Assembly (NCBI GenBank): GCA_900541715.1
Contig: UQLI01000001.1
Coordinates: 124,001 to 188,000, forward strand
DNA: 64,000 nt
Direction: 5' to 3'
Source: an uncultured Collinsella sp.
Lineage (GTDB): Bacteria > Actinomycetota > Coriobacteriia > Coriobacteriales > Coriobacteriaceae
This document shows, one piece after another, positions 45,133 to 54,486 of the stretch. The notes under the pieces were generated by a model. The model did no database searches and was not told the DNA's origin. It worked only from the letters and a program-made list of their open reading frames with translations. A program made the translations under genes and the position numbers. Numbering within the stretch: position 1 is the stretch's first letter; every line of letters begins with the position of its first letter.

Positions 45133-45768
45133 TTGGACAGCTATTTTACTCTGCAATCGAATATTGAGGCTTCGGGCGAGTTTGTGGACCGCAAGAGCCG
45201 GTTTATTGCCCAGCTGGTCCATATTGAGTCCGAGGATGAGGCGAATGCCTTTATCGAGATGGTTCGCAAGCGTCATTACGACGCTCGACACAATGTTCCC
45301 GCGTGGATTTTGGTCGATGGACGCGAGCGTCAAAGCGATGACGGTGAGCCGAGCCGCACGAGCGGTATGCCGACGCTCGAGGTGTTGCGCGGCGCGGGGC
45401 TCAAAAATGTTTGCTGCGTAGTGACGCGCTATTTTGGTGGCACGCTGTTGGGGCCTGGTGGCTTGGTACGCGCCTATACCGCGGCGACGCAAGCGGCGGT
45501 GGCCGCGGCTCGGGAGGCCGGGCAGATCGTCGAGATGACGAGCGTCGTGCCTGTTGACGTGCATATGGCCTATCCGCAGTATGAGCAGGTGCTTCGCTTG
45601 GCGCAGGATTCGGGTGCCAAGGTTTCGGATACCGATTACGCGGATGCCGTGACACTTCACTTGGTGTTTAAGGCGGGGGAGCAGGAGTCTTTTTGCGCCA
45701 GGATGCGCGAGCTTATGGCGGGGCGCGAGGAGATCGAGGTCGGTGCTCCCGTATTTGCCGAGTTCTAA
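45133..45768 (+). CDS. YigZ/IMPACT family protein
   Basis: Member of the UPF0029 (IMPACT) family; its biochemical role is poorly known. The N-terminal domain has FVDRKSRFIAQLVHIESEDE and DGEPSRTSGMPTLEVLRGAG; GLKNVCCVVTRYFGGTLLGPGGLVRAY is the family signature. The C-terminal DUF1949 domain is present. It is 211 residues long, a normal size. Start codons are TTG at 45130 or 45133; the latter is better spaced from GAGGGG. Confidence 0.9.
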   Translation: MDSYFTLQSNIEASGEFVDRKSRFIAQLVHIESEDEANAFIEMVRKRHYDARHNVPAWILVDGRERQSDDGEPSRTSGMPTLEVLRGAGLKNVCCVVTRYFGGTLLGPGGLVRAYTAATQAAVAAAREAGQIVEMTSVVPVDVHMAYPQYEQVLRLAQDSGAKVSDTDYADAVTLHLVFKAGEQESFCARMRELMAGREEIEVGAPVFAEF

Positions 45769-45772
45769 CGGC

Positions 45773-45824
45773 GACGGCCGGCGTGCTTTTGGATGGATCC
45801 CAAGCGCGCCGGCCGTCGTTTTTC
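45773..45824. terminator. Terminator between yigZ-like and C_GCAxxG genes
   Basis: A 16-bp stem with one mismatch (45773-45788 with 45802-45817), a 13-base loop and a TTTTT run lie between convergent genes. Confidence 0.88.
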
Positions 45825-45835
45825 TGTGCTGCCGT

Positions 45836-46282
45836 TTACTCGGCGAGCTGCTTTAGTACATCACAGGCGATTTCGACGGCATCGTCGATGCAGCCGGGGC
45901 AGCTGCGAAGCGGACCCTTGTCCGATCCGATGCCCTTGAGCGTGCCGCAGACGGTCGTCGTGTTCTTCTCGCCAAAACGCTTGGCGATTTCGCGCGACAG
46001 CTTGTAGGTCTGGCCCTTGGTCTTGGGGTTTTCCATGCCGTCGCTCATCACGAAGCCCATGATGGCCACGGCGCCCGAGATGGCGCCGCAGGTTTCGGTC
46101 ATGCCGCCCATGCCGGCACCAAAGCCCTCGGTGAGGGTAAAGGCGATCTGGGGGTCGAGTCCGACGGCAGGCGCGAGGGTGCAGGCGACGGCCTGGGCGC
46201 AGTTAAAGCCGCGGGCGTGGTATTCGGCAGCCTGAGCCTGACAGGCGGTGATGTCGAGCTGGGCCGTATCGATTTGCTTCAT
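45836..46282 (-). CDS. C_GCAxxG_C_C family protein
   Basis: Small redox-type family named after its conserved Cys pattern. The 148-residue protein shows FNCAQAVACTLAP, TETCGAISGAVAIMGF and the C-terminal CPGCIDDAVEIAC, which together supply the conserved Cys residues that probably bind metal or a cluster. The family is common in anaerobes and often sits near redox enzymes; its role is unknown. The ATG at 46282 has AGGAG 6 bases upstream. Confidence 0.85.
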   Translation of the reverse strand: MKQIDTAQLDITACQAQAAEYHARGFNCAQAVACTLAPAVGLDPQIAFTLTEGFGAGMGGMTETCGAISGAVAIMGFVMSDGMENPKTKGQTYKLSREIAKRFGEKNTTTVCGTLKGIGSDKGPLRSCPGCIDDAVEIACDVLKQLAE

Positions 46283-46512
46283 CGTTGTCTCCTTGGTTAC
46301 GGTGTACTCGCCTATGGTACCCGTGACGGTGCATGTAATCATCGAGAGCTTCATGTATGCCTCATTTTTATCTATCGAGCAAATGCCCAAGGCTTGAGAT
46401 AAAACCCTTGATTAATTAGTCCCATAACCTACCTTTGGGATGGGTTGAGAGGGGTGCAGGGTAGCGGTATCGTGAACCGAATAAAACTAAAGCCCAGGCA
46501 AGGGAGCAAGAT

Positions 46513-47796
46513 ATGAGCGAGCAGACTATCGGTACCACATGTGTTCAGGGCGGCTACCGCCCGGGTGACGCGGAGCCGCGCCAGGTGCCTATCTACCAGT
46601 CCACCACGTGGAAGTATGATACGTCCGAGCATATGGGCAAGCTGTTTGACCTGGAGGAGTCCGGTTACTTCTACAGCCGCCTGCAGAACCCCACGTGCGA
46701 TCTGGTTGCTGCCAAGATCTGCGAGATGGAGGGCGGCACCGCTGCGATGCTCACGAGCTCGGGCATGGCTGCGAACTTCCTCGCCATCTTTAACGTCGCC
46801 GGTGCCGGTGATCACGTGGTTGCGTGCTCTGCCATCTACGGCGGCACCTACAACCTGCTGGCTCACACTATGGGCCGCATGGGCCTGACCTGCACGTTCG
46901 TCGCACCCGACTGCACCGATGAGGAGCTGGAGGCCGCTTTCCAGCCCAACACCAAGCTCGTCTTTGGCGAGACCATCGCTAACCCCGCGCTTGCCGTGCT
47001 CGATATTGAGCGCTTTGCCAAGGCCGCGCACGACCACGGCGTGCCGCTGATGGTCGACAACACCTTCCCGACGCCCGTGATGTGCCGTCCCTTTGAGTGG
47101 GGCGCCGACATCGTCACGCATTCCACCACCAAGTACATGGATGGTCACGCGGCCTACCTGGGCGGCGTGATCGTTGATCACGGTCAGTTTGACTGGATGG
47201 CCCATGCGGACAAGTTCCCGGGTCTCACCACGCCCGACGAGAGCTACCACGGCGTGACCTATGCCGAGAAGTTCGGCCGCGAGGGCGCCTTTATTACCAA
47301 GGCTACCGCGCAGCTCATGCGCGACCTCGGCCCCATGCAGAACCCGCAGGCGGCGTTCTTCCTGAACAGCTCGCTCGAGAGCCTGCACGTGCGTATGCCG
47401 CGCCATTGCGAGAACGGTCTGGCGGTCGCCAAGTTCCTGCAGGGCCACCCCAAAGTGCGCTTCGTGAGCTATCCGGGCCTAGAGGGCGACAAGTACTACG
47501 ACATGGCTCAGAAGTACATGCCCAACGGTACCTGCGGCGTCGTGAGCTTTGGCTTTACCGGTGGTCGTGCGGCGGCCGAGACCTTTATGAAGAGTCTTAA
47601 GCTCGCCCAGATTGCCACGCACGTGGCCGATGCCCGCACCTGCTGCCTGCACCCGGCAAACGCCACCCATCGCCAGATGAACGACGAGGAGCTCATCGCC
47701 TGCGGCATCTCCGCCGATATGGTGCGCCTGTCGTGCGGCCTTGAGGATACGGCCGATTTGATTGCCGACCTTGAGCAGGCACTCGAGCAGTGCTAG
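46513..47796 (+). CDS. O-acetylhomoserine sulfhydrylase (MetY-type Cys/Met metabolism PLP enzyme)
   Basis: PLP enzyme of the Cys/Met metabolism family, most like O-acetyl-L-homoserine aminocarboxypropyltransferase, which makes homocysteine from sulfide. The 427-residue protein has YSRLQNPTCDLVAAKI at the N-terminus, FGETIANPALAVLDIE, and the PLP-Lys motif HSTTKYMDGHAA. The C-terminal RLSCGLEDTADLIADLEQAL is typical. Methionine gamma-lyase is an alternative. No SAM riboswitch is visible upstream. A terminator follows. Confidence 0.88.
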   Translation: MSEQTIGTTCVQGGYRPGDAEPRQVPIYQSTTWKYDTSEHMGKLFDLEESGYFYSRLQNPTCDLVAAKICEMEGGTAAMLTSSGMAANFLAIFNVAGAGDHVVACSAIYGGTYNLLAHTMGRMGLTCTFVAPDCTDEELEAAFQPNTKLVFGETIANPALAVLDIERFAKAAHDHGVPLMVDNTFPTPVMCRPFEWGADIVTHSTTKYMDGHAAYLGGVIVDHGQFDWMAHADKFPGLTTPDESYHGVTYAEKFGREGAFITKATAQLMRDLGPMQNPQAAFFLNSSLESLHVRMPRHCENGLAVAKFLQGHPKVRFVSYPGLEGDKYYDMAQKYMPNGTCGVVSFGFTGGRAAAETFMKSLKLAQIATHVADARTCCLHPANATHRQMNDEELIACGISADMVRLSCGLEDTADLIADLEQALEQC

Positions 47797-47865
47797 GCTA
47801 GCGTGCGTGCGAGGCGTGGGACGGCTTTTCGGCTGACGACGTCCTCATAGTTCCGATTCCGTAGG

Positions 47866-47912
47866 CGGGACCCCGATCGTGTCCGTTTGTAGGCGATTGG
47901 GGTCCCGTTTTT
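47866..47912 (+). terminator. metY-type gene terminator
   Basis: A 14-bp stem with one G-T mismatch pair (47866-47879 with 47894-47907), a 14-base loop and five T lie 70 bases after the stop and 26 bases before the MFS gene. Confidence 0.88.
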
Positions 47913-47937
47913 GCGTTGCACGATAGAAAGGATATAC

Positions 47938-49242
47938 ATGGAGAAAACTGCCGAGCAGCTGCGCCGCGAACACATTGCCCTAGAGGGCGACACCCACGGT
48001 AAGAATAAATGGGCGATTCTGTTCACCGTGCTCGTCATGACCTTTATGGCGTGTCTGGATGCGAGCATCGTGACGGTGGCGCTCCCAGTGATGCAAAAGG
48101 AGCTGGGGGTGGGTCTCGACCGCATTCAGCTCGTGAGCTCGGTGTATCTGCTCGCGACGTGCGTCGCCATGCTGCCGTTTGGCCGCTTGGGCGATGTGCG
48201 CGGCAAGGTGAATGTGTTCCAGCTTGGTGTAATCGTCTTTACGGGTGGCTCGTTGCTTTGCGGGCTTTCGGCTTCGCTCGAGGTGCTTATCTTGGCGCGT
48301 TCCGTGCAGGGCATTGGCTGTGCCGCCGCGATGGCCAACAATATGGGCATCATCACCGAGTCGTTTCCGGCGCGTGAGCGCGGCCGTGCCATGGGCATTC
48401 TGGCGACCTTTGTGGCTCTTGGCATGATGTGCGGCCCCGTGCTCGGCGGCGTGCTGGTGGCGAGCTTTCCCTGGGAGAGCATCTTCCTTATCAATCTGCC
48501 CATTGGCGTAATCTCGTTTATCGTGGGACTCTATACGCTGCCGCATGTGAAGCCGGAGGCTGGCGAACGCCCTATGCCGTTGACAGAGGCGGCGCGTCGC
48601 TGCTTTGCGAGCTCGGCTTTCACGATTAACCTGGCTTGCATGCTTATCGTGTTCGTGGGTATCGGTGCCTCCGAGTTTGTGCTGCCGTTCTACTTTCAGG
48701 ATGCCCACGGCTTTAGCTCCGATATCTCCGGCCTGTTGTTTTTGGCGATGCCGGTCGTGAATGCCTTTGTGGGCCCGCTTTCGGGCTCGGTGTCCGACCG
48801 TGTTGGTTGTGAAGCGCCCACGGCCGTTGGCCTGGGCGTGTACGTGTGCGGTCTCTTTGCGGTGAGCACGCTTGACGAGCACTCTTCCATCTTGATGATT
48901 GTGTGCTGCGTCGCGTTTATGTCGTGCGGCACGTCGATCTTCCAGAGTCCCAATAATTCGCTGTATATGGGTTCGGCTCCGCGTGAGGCGCTTGGCTTTG
49001 CGGGCAGCTTGAGCAGCTTGGCGCGCTATGCGGGCATAGCGCTGGGTATTACGGCGGCGTCGCGCATCCTGTATGGACAGACGAGCGCGGCGATGGGCAA
49101 GACGGTCACGAGCTATGTGGCGGGTCGTCCGGACGTGTTCCTCTTTGGCTTCCGTTTGGTATTCTACGTGCTGATGGCCGTTGCTACCGTGGGCTTTGCG
49201 CTCACATTGGTACGTTTGGTGAGGACGCGCACCCGGCATTAG
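47938..49242 (+). CDS. MFS transporter (DHA-type drug/metabolite exporter)
   Basis: Multi-helix major facilitator superfamily transporter of 434 residues. After a charged N-terminus it has the first helix FTVLVMTFMACLDASIVTVALPVMQ (Asp in the helix, as in DHA exporters), motif A as PFGRLGDVRGKVNVFQ, and an arginine-containing third helix region; the second half repeats LSGSVSDRVGCEAP. It most likely exports a small molecule or drug; the substrate is not predictable. The ATG at 47938 has GAAAGGA upstream. Confidence 0.88.
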   Translation: MEKTAEQLRREHIALEGDTHGKNKWAILFTVLVMTFMACLDASIVTVALPVMQKELGVGLDRIQLVSSVYLLATCVAMLPFGRLGDVRGKVNVFQLGVIVFTGGSLLCGLSASLEVLILARSVQGIGCAAAMANNMGIITESFPARERGRAMGILATFVALGMMCGPVLGGVLVASFPWESIFLINLPIGVISFIVGLYTLPHVKPEAGERPMPLTEAARRCFASSAFTINLACMLIVFVGIGASEFVLPFYFQDAHGFSSDISGLLFLAMPVVNAFVGPLSGSVSDRVGCEAPTAVGLGVYVCGLFAVSTLDEHSSILMIVCCVAFMSCGTSIFQSPNNSLYMGSAPREALGFAGSLSSLARYAGIALGITAASRILYGQTSAAMGKTVTSYVAGRPDVFLFGFRLVFYVLMAVATVGFALTLVRLVRTRTRH

Positions 49243-49402
49243 CGTGTTGGGAGGCTGTCTGCCACGAATCGGGCCTATCTACTGGTCTTGCAGCTTTATG
49301 GTGCGATGTGGCTTGTGGGGCGGGCGGGGGTCGGTCCGTGGTAGACTATCGAACAACGTTTATTAATCGCGCGGTATCGTTGCCGCGAGAAGGGGTTGCG
49401 CC

Positions 49403-49981
49403 ATGCAGGAGCTTGAGGATCGTATTCGCCATGACGGCATCGTAAAGGCCGGTAACGTCCTTAAGGTTGATGCCTTCCTCAACCACCAGTGCGACGTTGA
49501 GCTGTTCGACCACATGGGTGCCGAGTGGGCCCGTCTGTTCGAGGGTGTCGAGATCAACAAGATCCTGACGATCGAGGCTTCGGGCATTGGTATGGCCTGC
49601 ATCGCGGCTCAGCATTTTGGCGGCGTGCCGGTGGTCTTTGCCAAGAAGGCCCAGTCCATCAACCTTGACGGCGAGCAGTATGCCACGACCATCTATTCCT
49701 TTACCAAGCAGAAGGAGTACCCGGTTATCGTGGGTAAGCGTTTCCTGTCCGAGGGCGATAAGGTCCTGATTATCGACGACTTCCTGGCCAACGGCTGCGC
49801 ACTTGAGGGCCTTATTAAGATCTGCGAGGCTGCGGGCGCCGAGGTTGCCGGCATCGGTATTGCGGTGGAGAAGGGCTTCCAGGGCGGCGGCGATAAGCTC
49901 CGCGAGCGCGGCTTCCGCGTTGAGAGCCTGGCCCGTATCGCCGAAATGGACTGCGAGAACGGCGAGATCACGTTCGCCTAG
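49403..49981 (+). CDS. xpt: Xanthine phosphoribosyltransferase (Xpt)
   Basis: Salvages xanthine to XMP with PRPP. The 192-residue protein has [18 protein letters not shown] near the N-terminus, [28 protein letters not shown], and the PRPP-binding site [19 protein letters not shown]. No purine riboswitch is seen in the upstream 160 bases. An intrinsic terminator made from a perfect palindrome follows. Confidence 0.94.
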   Translation: MQELEDRIRHDGIVKAGNVLKVDAFLNHQCDVELFDHMGAEWARLFEGVEINKILTIEASGIGMACIAAQHFGGVPVVFAKKAQSINLDGEQYATTIYSFTKQKEYPVIVGKRFLSEGDKVLIIDDFLANGCALEGLIKICEAAGAEVAGIGIAVEKGFQGGGDKLRERGFRVESLARIAEMDCENGEITFA

Positions 49982-50008
49982 GCGCGCAGCACAAGCGATT
50001 GGTATGCG

Positions 50009-50039
50009 ATGTGACAAAGGGACTGTCCCTTTGTCACAT
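50009..50039 (+). terminator. Palindromic terminator after xpt
   Basis: A perfect 15-bp palindrome with a 1-base centre (50009-50023 with 50025-50039) is followed by a long T-run to 50045. It ends the xpt transcript. The GGGACTGTCCC centre resembles the core of the 50458-50521 repeat. Confidence 0.85.
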
Positions 50040-50064
50040 TTTTTGTATGAGGGGAGGTATTGAT

Positions 50065-50445
50065 ATGGATGAGAACAAGATGGGATGGCGCGAGTATGCG
50101 CGCTATGCCGAGATGTCGGTCGAGGAGCTGGCACGCGATTGCGAGGTGCAGGTGTTTCGCGCGACGGGTCCGGGCGGACAGGGCGTGAACACGACGGACT
50201 CGGCGGTGCGCATGAAGCATGGGCCCACGGGGATTGTCGTGACGGCGCGTGAGAGCCGCAGTCAGTTTCAGAATCGCAGCTGCTGTCTGCGTAAGCTGAG
50301 GGCAGAGCTTGAGCGTCGCGGGCGTCCACCGCGCCGACGCGTAAAGACCAAGGTGCCTCAGCGATCGCGCCAGCGCAGGCTCAACGACAAGCACTTCAAC
50401 GCTATCAAAAAGGCCAACCGTCGCAAACTGGGCAGCGACGAATGA
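50065..50445 (+). CDS. Release-factor-like GGQ domain protein
   Basis: A 126-residue protein with the peptidyl-tRNA hydrolysis motif [20 protein letters not shown] and a basic C-terminal tail ([15 protein letters not shown], then RRKLGSDE). It lacks the codon-recognition domain of RF1/RF2. Size and layout resemble ArfB/YaeJ or the short release-factor-like (RF-H type) proteins that rescue stalled or damaged ribosomes. Which one cannot be told here. The ATG at 50065 follows GGGGAGG. Confidence 0.85.
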   Translation: MDENKMGWREYARYAEMSVEELARDCEVQVFRATGPGGQGVNTTDSAVRMKHGPTGIVVTARESRSQFQNRSCCLRKLRAELERRGRPPRRRVKTKVPQRSRQRRLNDKHFNAIKKANRRKLGSDE

Positions 50446-50457
50446 TCTTCTCAATAC

Positions 50458-50521
50458 GTTGCGGTGAAATAGGGACTGTTTGCGGCTTTTGCTGCATAAA
50501 CAGTCCCTATTTCACCGCAAC
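50458..50521. repeat. Palindromic repeat, GTTGCGGTG family, copy 2
   Basis: Perfect 24-bp inverted repeat (50458-50481 with 50498-50521) with a 16-base loop, between the GGQ gene (+) and the lipid kinase gene (-). The outer arms start GTTGCGGTG as in the copy at 29540-29604, which shares nearly the whole arm. No T-run follows. Confidence 0.9.
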
Positions 50522-50531
50522 TTAGGTGGGG

Positions 50532-51494
50532 TTAGCGGGTGGGGTGCCAGACGTGGAGGGCGCCGGCGAGGATGTCGACCTCGATGCGCGAGGCGACAAC
50601 GGGCTCGCCGTCGGCCTGAATGGGGTAGTCGGGCTCCTCAAAGGTAAGCTCGGCATGGCGACAGCGGCGCATGCGAACCGGTGGCAGCTTGGTATGGTGG
50701 CCATCTTTGGCCGAAAGGAACATGGGAAGCGCGACCGCGCGCGGAACGGGGCCGCAGGCGTAGCAGACGTCGAGTATGCCGTCGCACGGGTCGGCGTTGG
50801 GACAGATGCGATAGCCCGAACCATAGGTGGGTCCCAGCTGGATGGCCATGATAATCGCCCGCACGCGCTCGGCGGGCGCGCCATCAAAGCTGATGGTCAT
50901 GGGGTAGTTGCGATAGCGTAGGCCAAACTGCTCAAGTCCCGAGAGAGTGTAGAGCGGAGCGCCCGTCAAGCCCGTCTTTTTGCGCAGCTTGGTGGTGCCC
51001 AGGCCGATGGCGGCATCGATGCCGACCGAAAGTGTCTGGTCGTAGTACTCAACGGTAGCCTCGCCGCTGCCGCTCGCAGGGCTCCACGAGCGAATGCGCC
51101 CGATGTCCTGACGCTGCAGCTCGCAGGTGAGCAGCGCGCCAAAATCCTTGCCGGAGAAATCGTCGATGCCGAGCGTTTGGGCAAAATCGTTGCCGGAGCC
51201 CACGGGCAGGACGGCAAGGGCGGGGCGGGTGCCCTCCTCTTGCGTCATAAGCCCGTTGACGACCTCGTGAATCACGCCGTCGCCGCCAAGGGCGATAACG
51301 GTGCGATAGCCCTGAGCCTGTGCGGCCAGCTCCTTGGCGTGTCCCATGCGCTCGGTCAGCACCAGGTCAAACTGGGATGCGCGCGCGGTCATATCCAAAA
51401 AGCGTTGCAGGCGCTCGGCAACTTCGCGCGCCGCACCCGACTGGGCGGCTGGGTTGGCGATGATGAGCGTGCGGGCAAAATCAGTTGCATGCAT
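50532..51494 (-). CDS. Diacylglycerol kinase family lipid kinase (YegS/BmrU-like)
   Basis: Member of the DAGK catalytic-domain family (320 residues). It has TLIIANPAAQSG at the N-terminus, the nucleotide-binding VIALGGDGVIHEVVNGLM (GGDG motif), and VLPVGSGNDFAQTLGI. Activity is probably phosphorylation of a diacylglycerol or related lipid; YegS and BmrU relatives differ in substrate. The ATG at 51494 starts the fold. It reads convergent with the GGQ gene. Confidence 0.88.
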   Translation of the reverse strand: MHATDFARTLIIANPAAQSGAAREVAERLQRFLDMTARASQFDLVLTERMGHAKELAAQAQGYRTVIALGGDGVIHEVVNGLMTQEEGTRPALAVLPVGSGNDFAQTLGIDDFSGKDFGALLTCELQRQDIGRIRSWSPASGSGEATVEYYDQTLSVGIDAAIGLGTTKLRKKTGLTGAPLYTLSGLEQFGLRYRNYPMTISFDGAPAERVRAIIMAIQLGPTYGSGYRICPNADPCDGILDVCYACGPVPRAVALPMFLSAKDGHHTKLPPVRMRRCRHAELTFEEPDYPIQADGEPVVASRIEVDILAGALHVWHPTR

Positions 51495-51581
51495 GGGGCG
51501 ACTCCCGGCGTATGACGTGACGGTGCGGTCGCGCTCAGGTCGAATTGCCCCCGATTGTGGCTGCACGGCGAATACTAACGT

Positions 51582-53003
51582 CTACTCTATCAGGTCGTTG
51601 TGGCGCTCGATGGCATCCGCTACCGTACCGCCCTCATCCACAATAAGCGAACGGCGCTTGGGTGAGATGATGCGCTGGGCGGGGTACACGCCGCGGTGTC
51701 CGCCGGTTAGGTAGCTGATAAAGGCCACGATGACAAAGAACCCGGCGGCCGTGCCGTGGAACAGGTCGATGGCCATCATGCAGGTGGTGATGGGCACGTT
51801 GAGGCCGGCGCAGAACACGCCGAGCATGCCGAGAGCCGCCAGAAAACTGGGGTCGAGCCCGGTAAGGCAACCTATCCAGCCACCGAGTGCCGCACCGATG
51901 CCAAACAGGGGCGTGACCTCGCCGCCTTGGAAGCCAGCGCCCAAGGTGAGCGCTGTGACGACCAACTTGATGACTGCGTCCGCCAGGGTGGTGTTGCCGG
52001 CAAATCCGGCGCCGGAAAGCCACGTGGAAAGGCCGGCGTAGTCCCAGGCGTCGAGGAGGGCATAGGCGGCCAAAACCACGAGTGCGCCGATGAGTGCGCG
52101 AACGAGGTAATTGGTGATAAAGCGACCGTAGAGGTTCTTGACGGTTCGAACCGACCAGGCAAAGAGGCGTGCCGTCAGACCGAAGATAATTGCGCTGATA
52201 ACAACGATGACGACCGTTTTGGGCGTCATAGCGGGAACGCTGGCGATGACATTCGCCTCGTACTCGGTACCTAGGGCGAGTGATGTAAAGTAGCCGGTAA
52301 ACGAGGCGACCAGGCAGTAGATGCCCGCGGTGTAGTCGATCTTGCCGATAAAGCACATCTCCATGCCAAAGAAAGCCCCGGCAAGGGGCGAGCCGAATAC
52401 GGCGCCAAAGGCCGACGAGATGCCGGCGAGCATGAGGTCGTGGTGGTCATGCTTTTTGAGGTGGGCGAGGCTCGAGATGTTGCTGGCGATGGTGCCGCCA
52501 ATCTGCACCGCAGCTCCCTCGCGACCGGCCGATCCGCCCGTTAGGTGCGTGAGCGTGGAGCAGACGAAGGTGAGGATGGCCATGCGCATATGGATGAGGC
52601 GGGTGCCCAGAGCGGAGTCGATGACCAGGTTGTTACCGCGTTTGGCGGCGAGACCGTGGTTTTTGTACACCCATGCGGTGACAACGCCCACAACGGGAAG
52701 CAGCGCGTAAATCCACGCATGCTGCTCGCGATAGTCGGTCGCGATATTCAACGAGGCCAAAAACGCCCAAGCGGCAACGCCCATGGCGAGCGATACGGTG
52801 ACGACGAGCACGAGCAACTTGGCGCTCACGAGTAGGTTGCGGACGTTGCGGCGCGTGTCGGCAGCTAAGAGATGCTCGGAGCGAGTGAGCTGATGTCTGC
52901 CTGCCATGATGACGTCGTTCAGGGAGAAAAAGCCGCCGTCGTCGAGCGGCTGGGAATGATCCTGCGTTTCGTTTGCGCTTTCGGTTTTGTCGTTATGAGC
53001 CAT
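51582..53003 (-). CDS. ClC family chloride channel/transporter
   Basis: Integral membrane ClC protein of 473 residues with about 10-12 membrane segments. The selectivity-region signature is present as GGSAGREGAAVQIGG, followed by GSPLAGAFFGMEM. GAGFQGGEVTPLFGIGAALGG is the second half signature, and the gating-region Glu of GREGA is seen. It has no CBS domains and a short tail, so it is a simple prokaryotic ClC. The ATG at 53003 follows AGAGGAA. Confidence 0.9.
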   Translation of the reverse strand: MAHNDKTESANETQDHSQPLDDGGFFSLNDVIMAGRHQLTRSEHLLAADTRRNVRNLLVSAKLLVLVVTVSLAMGVAAWAFLASLNIATDYREQHAWIYALLPVVGVVTAWVYKNHGLAAKRGNNLVIDSALGTRLIHMRMAILTFVCSTLTHLTGGSAGREGAAVQIGGTIASNISSLAHLKKHDHHDLMLAGISSAFGAVFGSPLAGAFFGMEMCFIGKIDYTAGIYCLVASFTGYFTSLALGTEYEANVIASVPAMTPKTVVIVVISAIIFGLTARLFAWSVRTVKNLYGRFITNYLVRALIGALVVLAAYALLDAWDYAGLSTWLSGAGFAGNTTLADAVIKLVVTALTLGAGFQGGEVTPLFGIGAALGGWIGCLTGLDPSFLAALGMLGVFCAGLNVPITTCMMAIDLFHGTAAGFFVIVAFISYLTGGHRGVYPAQRIISPKRRSLIVDEGGTVADAIERHNDLIE

Positions 53004-53213
53004 ACGTTCCTCTTTTAGGTTGCAACGCAAGCATTATAAAACGCGGTAAACGCGACGAGCCGGTGGGTTGGTTTCCATTCTGTTTCGCGGCCTGCAACCG
53101 ACAGGTGTATTTGCGGGTACAGGCCGAGTCGCGGCCGTGCATCGGGGGATTATACTGAGAAAAGCATAAAGAATCGGCGCCCCTGTTGTGCGCCGTGGCA
53201 TTAAGAGGTGCAT

Positions 53214-54476
53214 ATGGCAGAGAAACTCATTCCACTGGAGGACGCGCAGTCGATTGTCCTGTCGCACGTTGCTCCGACGGATCTCATCGAGATTCCCGTG
53301 TGGCAGGCCGCCGGTCTTCCCTTGGCCGAGGACGCGGTGGCCGATATCGACATCTCGCCGTTTGCCAACAGCGCTATGGACGGATATGCCGTGCGCTCGG
53401 CGGACTTGGCGCAGGCATCTGGCGAGGCGCCGGTGACGCTCGACGTTATCGGACACGAGGCCGCGGGCCATGTGTTTGAGGGCGCAATCGGCGCGGGCGA
53501 GACGGTCCGCATCATGACGGGCGCGCCGGTACCCGAAGGTGCCGATGCCGTTGTGAAGTACGAGATCGTCGATGTGCTTGACGGTGACGGCAACGAGGGC
53601 TCGCGTGTGAGGTTCTCGGCGCCGGCCAAGGTGGGGGAGAACGTTCGCTCTGCCGCCGAGGAGGCCCATGCCGGCGATGTTGTGATGCACGCCGGCGAGG
53701 TCGTGGCTCCGGCGGGCGCGGGTCTGCTGGCGAGCGCCGGATACGCGAGCGTGAAGGTGCACGCTGCCCCGCGTGTGGGCATCATCTCGCTGGGCACGGA
53801 GCTGGTCGCACCGAGTAAGGTACCGGCGCGTGGTCAGATTCGCGATTCCAACTCCTCGGCGCTGATGGCCGAGGCACTCGATGCCGGCGCCGAGCCCGTG
53901 TTCTACGGCATCGCGCCCGATGATGAGCAGGCGATTGCCGAGCTGGTACATCGCGCCACGCGAGAGTGCGATTTTGTCATTACGAGCGGTGGCGCCTCGG
54001 CGGGCGATTACGACTATGTGACGGCGCTCGTCCGGCGCGAAGGCGAGGTGCTGTTTGACCGCATCTCGATGCGTCCGGGCAAGGCCATCACGTTTGGCTT
54101 GCTCGGGGGTAAGCCCTACCTGGGGCTTTCAGGCAATCCGGCCGCGGCGTATGTGGGCTTTGAGATGCTTGCCCGTCCGGCGATCCGCAAGATGCGTGGT
54201 TTTGCCGAGGGGGCGCGTCCCGTACAGCGAGCGGCTCTTACCCACGGTGTGAAAAAGCGCCAGGACCGCCGCTTCTTCGATCGCGCCACGGTTTTGCGCG
54301 ACCCCGAGACCGGTGAGCTGTTGGTGACCGAGGCCAAGACGCAGAATTCGGCGCTGCTCGGCACGATGCAGCGGGCCAACTGCCTGCTGCGTATTGACGA
54401 AGGACCGTGCGAGCTCAAGGCGGGAGATGTCGTGGACGTTGTTCGCGTCGACCTGCCCGAGGGCGCCGTATTGTAG
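53214..54476 (+). CDS. moeA: Molybdopterin molybdenumtransferase (MoeA)
   Basis: Inserts molybdate into adenylated molybdopterin. The 420-residue protein has the N-terminal domain with ISPFANSAMDGYAVRSADLA, the MTGAPVPEGADAVVKYE region, VGIISLGTEL, the TSGGASAGDYDYV nucleotide-site segment, and MRPGKAITFGLLGGKPYLG in the C-terminal core. The start at 53214 follows AAGAGG. mogA begins 10 bases after the stop, and modABC follow. Confidence 0.94.
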   Translation: MAEKLIPLEDAQSIVLSHVAPTDLIEIPVWQAAGLPLAEDAVADIDISPFANSAMDGYAVRSADLAQASGEAPVTLDVIGHEAAGHVFEGAIGAGETVRIMTGAPVPEGADAVVKYEIVDVLDGDGNEGSRVRFSAPAKVGENVRSAAEEAHAGDVVMHAGEVVAPAGAGLLASAGYASVKVHAAPRVGIISLGTELVAPSKVPARGQIRDSNSSALMAEALDAGAEPVFYGIAPDDEQAIAELVHRATRECDFVITSGGASAGDYDYVTALVRREGEVLFDRISMRPGKAITFGLLGGKPYLGLSGNPAAAYVGFEMLARPAIRKMRGFAEGARPVQRAALTHGVKKRQDRRFFDRATVLRDPETGELLVTEAKTQNSALLGTMQRANCLLRIDEGPCELKAGDVVDVVRVDLPEGAVL

Positions 54477-54486
54477 GAGGAATGCT

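Noticed and set aside
46391..46512. SAM riboswitch upstream of the metY-type gene
   Set aside because: No SAM-I core elements are seen in the short leader.
49243..49402. Purine riboswitch upstream of xpt
   Set aside because: The conserved loop and junction bases of the purine aptamer are not found.
53004..53213. Molybdenum cofactor riboswitch upstream of moeA
   Set aside because: GC-rich pieces can pair, but the conserved aptamer core could not be found by eye.
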